From Actinomycetota bacterium (GTDB lineage: Bacteria > Cyanobacteriota > Vampirovibrionia > Obscuribacterales > Obscuribacteraceae), in contig CAJCIF010000300.1 of the NCBI GenBank assembly GCA_903970355.1, positions 1 through 6,861 of the forward strand: a DNA stretch of 6,861 nucleotides, in the 5' to 3' direction. Shown piece by piece: positions 1 through 6,100 of the stretch; the stretch's first letter is position 1; every line of letters starts with the position of its first letter. The translations under genes were made by a program, and so were the position numbers. The notes below the pieces were generated by a model. It did no database searches and had not been told where the DNA came from. It saw only the letters and a program-made list of their open reading frames with translations.

Positions 1-747
1 ACTCTGCTTGCCGACAATGGCAGACTCCTCAAAAGAGTAGCCAGCATGCGAGATAGCGGTCATGGCCACGCCAATGAGTTCGTACGCTATGGCGATCTGG
101 AAGAGTTTCTCAAAGTGGAAAAGAACAACCCTGGGATGTTCAAACCGGAAGAAGTTGCAGCTGTTCAACGACTCAAAGACGAGTGGTACACATTCCGCAA
201 GTTTGGAGGAAAGTCATTCTATGTCGATAAGGATACCCTTGCTCAAGGCATAGGTATTTCCGGTGATGAACCAGGCAAAGTAATGGACCAAGTCGCAAAG
301 GGACCTCCTCCTGTCGCTCCTGTTATTGAAGCTCAAAACAGACCTCCCGCCCCTCCTCCAACACCCAGAGAATCTCCGCATCCGCCGACAGCGAAAAAGG
401 AAACTCACAAAAAAGTAGAAGTAGTTCAAGACAATCCTGTGCCCCCGTTGCCTCCAGAACGAAAAAAACAAATTGCTGATGCAGTTCCTCATTGTAAATC
501 TCTCGATGATGCTCTCAAAATCCGTGATGGCGAAGGACCATGGGCCTGTGCCGTTCGGCTATGTGAGCTCACGAAAACTAATTTGACCAATCGCGAAATG
601 CTTGCGTTGGCAATTATCCTCAAGAGTCACAATCCACCCACCAATGGCGTCTACCGAACTGGAGATTCGATGCACCTGCCGTCTGATTTCGGCAGCACCA
701 GTGCCGGTCTAGTAAGCATGCAAGAAAAATTGCGCGAGTTAGCCTGA
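1..747 (+). CDS. Hypothetical protein with DEPGKV region, Pro-rich linker and LysM-like C-terminus (5' partial)
   Basis: The frame is open to the left edge. An ATG lies at 46, but the 15 codons before it (LLADNGRLLKRVAS region) align with LFAEKSRLYITLSR in the next gene, so the true start is probably outside the window. Counting from base 1 (248 residues): a charged helical N-terminal region; G-D-E-P-G-K-V near 88-94; a proline-rich, probably disordered linker at about 102-155; and a C-terminal domain at about 171-228 with RDGEGPWACAVRL, then SHNPP, then YRTGDSMHLPSDF. That last pattern resembles a stretched LysM domain (GD/GEG-x-W at the start, an N in the middle, GD-x-L-x-LP at the end), a fold that in known families binds peptidoglycan or other GlcNAc polymers. 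No signal peptide or membrane segment is visible in the part present. It is paralogous to the gene at 1060-1875. Function is unknown; the LysM relation is inference from the pattern only. Confidence 0.8.
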   Translation, partial: TLLADNGRLLKRVASMRDSGHGHANEFVRYGDLEEFLKVEKNNPGMFKPEEVAAVQRLKDEWYTFRKFGGKSFYVDKDTLAQGIGISGDEPGKVMDQVAKGPPPVAPVIEAQNRPPAPPPTPRESPHPPTAKKETHKKVEVVQDNPVPPLPPERKKQIADAVPHCKSLDDALKIRDGEGPWACAVRLCELTKTNLTNREMLALAIILKSHNPPTNGVYRTGDSMHLPSDFGSTSAGLVSMQEKLRELA

Positions 748-768
748 TCGGATTCGAGATTCAATAAC

Positions 769-805
769 CAAGGTACCAAGATTGATCTTTGATCTTGGTA
801 CCTTG
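769..805 (+). terminator. Perfect 14-bp hairpin downstream of the first gene, probable terminator
   Basis: CAAGGTACCAAGAT (769-782) and ATCTTGGTACCTTG (792-805) are exact reverse complements around a 9-base loop, 21 bases after the TGA stop at 745-747. A pyrimidine-rich tract with repeated TGTCTTT units follows (about 811-838), but the T-run starts about nine bases after the stem rather than directly at its foot. It is therefore a slightly non-canonical intrinsic terminator. The remaining gap up to 1059 holds small dyads (CACCAT/ATGGTG at 842-855, ACCATGGT at 874-881) and no further gene that I can support. Confidence 0.6.
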
Positions 806-1059
806 CCTTGCTGTCTTTTTGTCTTTCTGTCTCTTTGTGGCCACCATCTATGGTGACAAATTACACGCACTTAACCATGGTGAAAACCGCATGGAAACCT
901 TGCCTTTAACAACTCCGTAACGACTTCTGCGCACACCCTCCCTATACTGCATTCAGCGCTTGACAGTTAGTGATTGAAATCAGAAGAAACTCATCTGTCA
1001 GGGCAAGGTTCTCCAAAATCCTCTTATAGTCCCCGGTTCCATATAGGAAAAGTATTTCA

Positions 1060-1875
1060 ATGAATGGGTTAGCAAATGCAGATCTAGAATTTGATCTAAG
1101 CGAGGTCCTTGATTCCACCAGAATCGGTCTTGCCATTCGGGCGCTCTTTGCTGAAAAGTCCCGGCTTTATATAACTCTCAGTCGAATGGTGCGGCTAGCG
1201 CAGGATGGTGGCTGGATAAGCTTTGCTTCAATAAATGCCTTCTTGCTCAAATGCGAAAGAGATTTTAATTTCCGTGCCAAGTGGAACGAAGAACAGATCG
1301 AAGCCGTACGAACTCTGCAGGAAGAATTCGGAAGCGACGGTGAAGCAGTTGCGTTCGTAATCCGCTTTGGTGCAGATCAACTCAGTTGGATAAATGCAGA
1401 TGTACTGGCTCTTGCAGCTGGATTAACCTGCGATGAACCCGGCAAAGTACTGAAAGAATATTTCGCGCGCCAGGATGAATTGCTTGATGCAGAAAACGAC
1501 GAAAGATTCGAACACGCTCTCCAGCACTTCGGAATAGAGATAGCCGAAGTCGAGGGACTTTCCGATTTGCTCACCGTACGCAATGGAGAAGGTTACTGGC
1601 ATGTCGCTGCTCGCCTACTTTCTGCTGGTGGTGACAAACCAAGCAAACATGATGTCTTGACACTCACAATGAAATTAGAAGCAGCCAATGCGCAACGAGT
1701 AATCAGCGCCGGTGGCAGAACATTGCGAGTGGGCGAAACACTCATAATGGATCAAGATGTTATGTCTCACTCAGCACTGCAAGAATCGATCGCCAAAATG
1801 AAGGCGCTACGAGAAGAAGAAATTGCTGGCGCTGCAGCGTTTCCAACCATTCAAAACGTTCCCGGTTTGTTCTAA
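1060..1875 (+). CDS. Hypothetical protein, paralogue of the upstream gene, LysM-like C-terminus
   Basis: This is a complete 271-residue protein. The ATG is preceded by AGGAAAAG (from 1045), an acceptable ribosome site at slightly long spacing. N-terminal residues 1-30 are helical with no signal peptide. Residues 28-62 (LFAEKSRL to INAFLL) and 76-90 match the N-terminal part of the upstream protein. GLTCDEPGKVLKEY lies at 121-134 (GISGDEPGKVMDQV upstream). An acidic linker at about 137-152 takes the place of the upstream proline-rich linker. Residues 172-231 form the LysM-like part: TVRNGEGYWHVAARLL, a mid-domain N210, then LRVGETLIM. The order of blocks is the same in both proteins, so they look like an old tandem duplication with a diverged linker. 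The duplicate spacing and the hairpin between the genes suggest separate transcription. Function is unknown; peptidoglycan or glycan binding is only a guess from the LysM resemblance. Confidence 0.85.
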   Translation: MNGLANADLEFDLSEVLDSTRIGLAIRALFAEKSRLYITLSRMVRLAQDGGWISFASINAFLLKCERDFNFRAKWNEEQIEAVRTLQEEFGSDGEAVAFVIRFGADQLSWINADVLALAAGLTCDEPGKVLKEYFARQDELLDAENDERFEHALQHFGIEIAEVEGLSDLLTVRNGEGYWHVAARLLSAGGDKPSKHDVLTLTMKLEAANAQRVISAGGRTLRVGETLIMDQDVMSHSALQESIAKMKALREEEIAGAAAFPTIQNVPGLF

Positions 1876-1886
1876 AAGACTTCGGA

Positions 1887-1910
1887 ATAGAGCGTGATTA
1901 GACGCTCTAT
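1887..1910. terminator. 9-bp hairpin just after the second gene
   Basis: ATAGAGCGT (1887-1895) and ACGCTCTAT (1902-1910) are exact reverse complements with a 6-base loop, beginning 12 bases after the TAA at 1873-1875. There is no T-run after it on either strand. It may be a 3'-end-stabilising hairpin or a weak terminator rather than a canonical intrinsic terminator. Confidence 0.4.
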
Positions 1911-1927
1911 GAGCCAAGGCGCCCGCC

Positions 1928-1987
1928 ACTGTGACGGTATCCCAAAGCCCTATCTGCCAAGGTCCCGCTCCGGCATACCGTCTCAGT
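1928..1987. other. Imperfect 12-bp inverted repeat with 34-base GC-rich loop; possible structured RNA
   Basis: ACTGTGACGGTAT (1928-1940) pairs with ATACCGTCTCAGT (1975-1987), with a single T-T mismatch: 8 continuous pairs, the mismatch, then 4 more. The enclosed 34 bases (CCCAAAGCC... to CGGC) are richer in G+C than the surroundings. GCCAAGG occurs both inside the loop (1957-1963) and just outside the stem (1913-1919). This could be the stem of a 3'-UTR structure or small RNA, or a mobile-repeat remnant. I recognise no known RNA family. Confidence 0.3.
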
Positions 1988-2057
1988 ATTCGCGCGTTTT
2001 GTCATAAAAATACCGGCAACATTAAAACCGAAAGGCTGCCTAAAAAGTGTTTTTAAA

Positions 2058-2183
2058 GCTTGCCCGAAATTGGCCTAAATTTCGGGCACACCAAAATTGT
2101 TGAAAAATGGCGAAGCCTCAAACCCGAAAGTCGCCTCACAATGCGCTTCTCCGGCTTGCCCGAAATTAGCGCAAAAATCGGGC
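2058..2183. repeat. Two copies of a REP-like hairpin (GCTTGCCCGAAATT family) between convergent genes
   Basis: GCTTGCCCGAAATT occurs at 2058-2071 and again at 2154-2167. In each copy it begins a hairpin. Copy 1 has a perfect 11-bp stem, TGCCCGAAATT (2061-2071) with AATTTCGGGCA (2078-2088), and a 6-base loop. Copy 2 pairs GCCCGA (2158-2163) with TCGGGC (2178-2183), plus two inner T-A pairs and outer G-T wobbles, also with a 6-base loop. A degenerate third copy, TTTGTCCGAAATTT, lies at 2224-2237. Placement between the 3' ends of convergent genes fits repetitive extragenic palindromes or bidirectional terminators. The rest of the 372-base gap (1876-2247) shows no gene that I can support. Confidence 0.5.
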
Positions 2184-2247
2184 GGTAAGAAAAATCGACA
2201 GAAGGCAAACCCAAGCGTTCAACTTTGTCCGAAATTTTTCTGACTAA

Positions 2248-5200
2248 CTAAGAACCAAATTCATATGGTTTTTGTTCACCGTCCGAAGAGGCTTCAGGTG
2301 AAGATCCCGAAGTTGGTTCTTCAGTTTTCGACTCACCAGCTGTTGATTCACCGGCTTCACCTTCCTTAGCTTCACCTTCTTTGGCTTTGCCGTCATCATG
2401 ACCGTTCTTGCCATTGCCATTGCCTGAACGTCTTCTATCGGGACTAGGCAGTTTCTTTATGGCCTCCAAATTCAACAGCGGAACTTTACCTACGAGTTGA
2501 CGATCTGAAAGCTCTCGTACCTCACGATCCACTTCTGCTTCTGTCTTTGTTGGTTCAAGTATTGCCACAACGTCTTTATAAAATAGTGTTTCCTTTTCGA
2601 TAAGAGTGTAGGCAAGTCTGTCGAGCTGTTCACGATGCGTAACCAATAGTTTGCGCACATTCTCCATGCATGAGTCGACTAAAGCTTTGATCTCAAGTTC
2701 AATCTCTCTCTGAGTCACATCTGATGTTCGCACATGCCGATTATTGAAAGCATCGTAGTCGTTATATGCTTCATCAACGTTGAATTTGAACGAACCCATT
2801 CCCCAGTCTCTGATCATTTGGCGAGCTGTATTTGCCACATGATTCAGATCCGATCTGGGACCTGAACTTGTGCTCTCTAAGTGTAATTCTTCCGCACAAT
2901 AGCCACCTAATGAAACCTCGATATCAGCCAGATACTCGTGCTTGCTCTTGGTCATGTACTCATCTTTATCTACACTCCAAAGATATCCAAGTGCGTCGCC
3001 TGTCGGTACAATCGTAAGAACCTGAATGCGCTCTTTGAGATTTCGATAATATGAGACGAGCGCGTGACCAGCCTCGTGATAAGCCGTTGCTAACAACTCC
3101 TTCTTTATCACTTGTCGGCTATAAGACATGCCAAAGCTCACCCTTTGAATGGCTTCGATCAAGTCCTTTTGAGATAACTCAACGCGTCCTTCCCGAATCG
3201 CAATCAAGCCTGCTTCGTTTATCATGTTGGCAATATCAGCTCCGGCTTTGAAAACTGTCATTCTTGCGAGATCTAAAACATGCACTGTAGGATCGAGTTT
3301 CAGTTTTTTCATGTAGGAATTGAAAATCGCCTGCCGTCCTTCTAAATTCGGCAATGGCACCTGTATGATTCGATCAAAACGGCCCGGTCTCAGTAAGGCT
3401 CTGTCCAACATAGAGGCATTATTGGTTGCACCTATGGTAAGCACTTTATGTTTACCAAATCCATCCATCTCGGTTAATAGCTGGTTCAAAGTTTTATTTG
3501 AGTCTGAGACAGCTCCAAAACCTCTGTCAAATGCTCTCCGTCCACCGACTGCATCAATTTCATCGATAAATACAATGCAAGGCTTTCCGCTTCTTCGCGC
3601 CTGCTCATAAACGGCTTTCATTCGGTTGGTACCGACTCCAGCCCACATTGATTGAAAGTCTCCACCAGTCAAAGAATAAAATGGAACACCCGCCTCGTTT
3701 GCAATTGCCTTAGCGAGCATTGTCTTGCCAGTACCCGGCGCACCAACTAAGAGAATTCCTTTCGGAGCTTTAAGGCCAGCCGCATTAACTCTGTCGATGT
3801 GCTTGAGAAGGGCCACTACTTCAGCAGCTTCAGCACATGCTCCTTCCATCCCTTTGACGTCATCGAATTTGATGTCCAGGTCCGGCACTTTGGAAATATT
3901 GATGCCGCCTGTACTTAATTTATTTCCTGCAGTGACTGAAATCCGCTCCGCTGCTTCTTCTAAGTCAATTTGTTCTACATGCTTGCCACCATGTCGCACT
4001 GCAATAATCGCTGCTTCATTTACTGTTGCTGCTACATCAGCACCAGAGAAATTAGTAGTCATGTTGGCAAGCTTCTCGAGATCAGGCTCGGAAGCAAGTT
4101 TTATTGATTTGAGATATTGCTTGAATAGAAGCTTGCGTCCCTCTGAATCTGGCAAGCTAACATAGCATTTGCGATCGAATCTTCCTGAACGGGTGAAGGC
4201 AGGGTCAAGTTGCTCTTCTAAGTTTGTCGCTCCGATTGTAATTATGTTGCTTCTACCAATTCCATCCAACTCAACGAGAATCTGGTTTAGCTCAGTAGTC
4301 CTTTCAGTACCTGTGTCTGTTCTACTGCCACCAAGTGAATCAATTTCATCAATAAATACTATTGCAGCGGGGCTTTTACGCGCTTGTGTATAAAGCGCAC
4401 GAATTCTTCCTGCACCTTCACCTTGCCACATACTTTTGAAGTAACTAGCCGAAAAACCCAAAAATGGCACGCCTGCTTCGTTTGCAATCGCTTTAGCGAG
4501 CATGGTTTTACCCACGCCAGGGGGCCCAACCAAAAGCAAACCTTTCGGTATTTTTGCGCCAATTTTGCGCAATTCGTCGCCGTGTTTTAGGAAATCTACT
4601 ATTTCCTGAACATCTTGCTTTACGTCATCAATTCCAATTACATGCTCCAAACGAATTGTCGGATCATGGCTGGCTATCTCTAAACCAGCTCCTACCGTGG
4701 TTCTCTCTAAACCAACTGCCATCCGGTCTAACGCTTGTTTCACAAACTCTGTAGTTACTTTGCCACCATTTCCGGGTCGATTAGCAATCAATGCAGATTC
4801 ATTCACAACTCCTGCAATTTCGGCAGGAGAATAATTGGCTGTAAGCATTGCAAGTTCGTCGAGGTCGACAACATCATTTCCAGGCAGATCTGTTGAGCTA
4901 GCATCCACATTTGGGAGTTCACAGCGAACTTTTTTCAAATAATAGCGAAACAATCCCTTTCGCTCTTCGGGCGTCGGAGATTGAAAATAGATTCGTCGAT
5001 CCATCCGCCCTGCTCGCATAAGGGCTGGATCGAGAATGCCATCATTATTGGTTGCACCAATTACAAGCAAATTAGAAGTCCGGAAACCATCCATTTCGGT
5101 TAATAAGGTATTGAGAGTCATGGTCATGTCAGCGACACCACCAAACCCTTTGTCCTGTTGCCGTCTTACCGCTATTGAATCAATTTCGTCGATAAAAACT

Positions 5201-5787
5201 ATTGCCTTATCATATCGACGCAACTTAGCAAACAGTGTTTTCAGCTTGAGTACGCCGAGTCCCATAAAGAGTCCCGATATAGCGCCACCTTCCAGCACGA
5301 AGAAGGGCACACCTACTTCGTTCGCGATTGCACGTGCGAACAATGTTTTACCGACACCTGGTGGTCCAATGAACAACATACCTCGTGGCACTTCGGCTCC
5401 TGAAGCCGTGTAATTTTGCGGGTTAGCCAGCATATCGATAACTTCCGCTATTTCTACTTTCGCCGGATCGTTACCAATCAGCTCATTGAGACGAGTAGGG
5501 GCTTTGGGATCAAATTTTGGCTTCTTATAGAGAAATGGCAGAGCTGATTTGAAAAATGGTTTTGGCGCCTTCGCATCTGCTCTTTGAGGGAGTGGAAAGA
5601 TGATCGTAAGCAAAATGAAAAATTGCATCATGATCATGAAGCCACCGAAAATAACGGCGGACACGATGGAAACAACGGAATATTTCAATAGAGCAGGGAA
5701 AGACGTGAAAGGATTCCAGAAAGCAACCGTTGATAGAAGCAACGCCGCCCATAGAATTAGAAGAACCCATCGAGCCCAAGTTTTCAT
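2248..5787 (-). CDS. FtsH-like membrane-anchored zinc metalloprotease with three tandem AAA+ modules
   Basis: An 1179-residue ATP-dependent membrane protease of the FtsH/M41 type; FtsH relatives unfold and degrade membrane and cytosolic proteins. Two membrane helices (about 7-24 and 34-63) are joined by only about 9 residues, so the usual FtsH periplasmic domain is missing. Three AAA+ modules follow, each with Walker A, Walker B (IVFIDEID), sensor GATN and arginine fingers. AAA1 (about 96-365): GPPGVGKT 141-148, R261/R264. AAA2 (about 376-618): GPPGVGKT 421-428, R536/R539. AAA3 (about 634-888): GAPGTGKT 682-689, R803/R806. The M41 domain has HEAGH at 904-908 and D980 as third zinc ligand (SSGPRSDL), plus VPTGDALGY and GGYCAEEL. 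Residues 1115-1179 form a charged disordered tail with KEGEA repeats. Known FtsH is about 600-700 residues with one AAA+. It is the last gene of an apparent operon, with a good AGAGGA ribosome site. I am sure of the family; the role of the extra modules is unknown. Confidence 0.95.
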   Translation of the reverse strand: MKTWARWVLLILWAALLLSTVAFWNPFTSFPALLKYSVVSIVSAVIFGGFMIMMQFFILLTIIFPLPQRADAKAPKPFFKSALPFLYKKPKFDPKAPTRLNELIGNDPAKVEIAEVIDMLANPQNYTASGAEVPRGMLFIGPPGVGKTLFARAIANEVGVPFFVLEGGAISGLFMGLGVLKLKTLFAKLRRYDKAIVFIDEIDSIAVRRQQDKGFGGVADMTMTLNTLLTEMDGFRTSNLLVIGATNNDGILDPALMRAGRMDRRIYFQSPTPEERKGLFRYYLKKVRCELPNVDASSTDLPGNDVVDLDELAMLTANYSPAEIAGVVNESALIANRPGNGGKVTTEFVKQALDRMAVGLERTTVGAGLEIASHDPTIRLEHVIGIDDVKQDVQEIVDFLKHGDELRKIGAKIPKGLLLVGPPGVGKTMLAKAIANEAGVPFLGFSASYFKSMWQGEGAGRIRALYTQARKSPAAIVFIDEIDSLGGSRTDTGTERTTELNQILVELDGIGRSNIITIGATNLEEQLDPAFTRSGRFDRKCYVSLPDSEGRKLLFKQYLKSIKLASEPDLEKLANMTTNFSGADVAATVNEAAIIAVRHGGKHVEQIDLEEAAERISVTAGNKLSTGGINISKVPDLDIKFDDVKGMEGACAEAAEVVALLKHIDRVNAAGLKAPKGILLVGAPGTGKTMLAKAIANEAGVPFYSLTGGDFQSMWAGVGTNRMKAVYEQARRSGKPCIVFIDEIDAVGGRRAFDRGFGAVSDSNKTLNQLLTEMDGFGKHKVLTIGATNNASMLDRALLRPGRFDRIIQVPLPNLEGRQAIFNSYMKKLKLDPTVHVLDLARMTVFKAGADIANMINEAGLIAIREGRVELSQKDLIEAIQRVSFGMSYSRQVIKKELLATAYHEAGHALVSYYRNLKERIQVLTIVPTGDALGYLWSVDKDEYMTKSKHEYLADIEVSLGGYCAEELHLESTSSGPRSDLNHVANTARQMIRDWGMGSFKFNVDEAYNDYDAFNNRHVRTSDVTQREIELEIKALVDSCMENVRKLLVTHREQLDRLAYTLIEKETLFYKDVVAILEPTKTEAEVDREVRELSDRQLVGKVPLLNLEAIKKLPSPDRRRSGNGNGKNGHDDGKAKEGEAKEGEAGESTAGESKTEEPTSGSSPEASSDGEQKPYEFGS
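3124..5502 (-). repeat. Three in-frame AAA+ modules within one gene (internal triplication)
   Basis: The modules span roughly 4693-5502 (AAA1), 3934-4662 (AAA2) and 3124-3888 (AAA3). Walker A motifs are 280 and 261 residues apart. Similarity is visible in the DNA as well: the stretch coding NEAGVPF/AKAIA near 3691-3722 and 4472-4504 differs at only a few bases, and the Walker B codons (about 3549, 4341 and 5181) are near-identical. Modules 2 and 3 are closest to each other (LAKAIANEAGVPF in both). AAA1 is the most diverged (LFARAIANEVGVPF, a different pore loop, and an extra loop at about residues 291-306). Boundaries are approximate. Confidence 0.8.
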
Positions 5788-5795
5788 CAGTTGTT

Positions 5796-5801
5796 TCCTC
5801 T
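5796..5801 (-). promoter_or_regulatory. Ribosome binding site of the protease gene, overlapping the upstream stop codon
   Basis: Read on the minus strand, AGAGGA lies 8 bases before the ATG at 5787. It overlaps the TAG stop of the 87-residue gene (5800-5802), giving TAGAGGA. This arrangement favours translational coupling and supports the ATG at 5787 as the start. Confidence 0.75.
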
Positions 5802-6063
5802 ATTTATTACCCAAATAAGGGAATTGCGCTTTTTGCCCGCTAGGACCTGTGCTAATTCCCGTCACTATTCCGGTCCCCTCTTTATCGCCAGGATAGTCAG
5901 TGATTGCAACTTCACCGATCGGACGATCCTGCTTTTCACAACCGATTTTAGTGTTTTCAATCTTGCCATTAATACGCATCGTCTGACTTACGCGTTGGCC
6001 GGAGTCCTGCACCCAACAGGTGAAGATCATGATGATGACAAACGTGATAATTGCTGCTTTCAT
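5800..6063 (-). CDS. Small hypothetical membrane-anchored or secreted protein (87 aa)
   Basis: I recognise no family. The start MKAAIITFVIIMIF is a hydrophobic N-terminal segment (about 3-15), either a single anchor helix or an uncleaved or cleaved signal. C16 follows at IFTC, but the lipobox is not canonical (F at -2), so a lipoprotein is possible and not shown. The rest is polar and glycine-rich (DYPGDKEGTGIVTG, then STGPSGQKAQFPYLGNK), with a second cysteine at C42 and a probable extracytoplasmic location. No clear ribosome site precedes the ATG. The start is supported by the likeness of its first residues to the neighbouring thioredoxin-like protein (MKDAIIVFII). It sits 37 bases after that gene's stop and 12 bases before the protease start, so it is very likely cotranscribed with both. 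A real gene is likely because of the operon fit. The antisense ORF over the same bases has no such support. Confidence 0.7.
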   Translation of the reverse strand: MKAAIITFVIIMIFTCWVQDSGQRVSQTMRINGKIENTKIGCEKQDRPIGEVAITDYPGDKEGTGIVTGISTGPSGQKAQFPYLGNK

Positions 6064-6100
6064 ACCGCTATTCTAATCACCCGACACAAAAAATGCCCGT

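Noticed and set aside
46..48. ATG at 46 as the true start of the first gene
   Set aside because: Homology to the second protein continues upstream of it to the window edge, and the frame has no stop before base 1.
41..120. EF-hand-like loop (RDSGHGHANEF, and QDGGWISF in the paralogue)
   Set aside because: The spacing and acidic positions of the calcium loop are not met in either protein.
214..492. Minus-strand 92-codon frame within the first gene
   Set aside because: It is antisense to the proline-rich linker, and its Arg/Trp-rich product reflects the reverse of proline codons.
960..965. Perfect TTGACA as a -35 for the gene at 1060
   Set aside because: No -10-like hexamer lies 16-18 bases downstream (GAAGAA is there). 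TATACT at 943-948 and TATAGT at 1025-1030 also lack matching -35 boxes.
1909..2007. 32-codon open frame beginning MSQGARHCDG
   Set aside because: No ribosome site, its ATG is at the foot of a hairpin, and its composition is not gene-like; more likely chance or RNA structure.
2832..5413. Many + strand open frames of 60-146 codons opposite the protease gene, including 3725-4165 and 5036-5413
   Set aside because: They are antisense to a long gene with unmistakable motifs, have no ribosome sites and show no recognisable protein features. They are shadows of its codon pattern.
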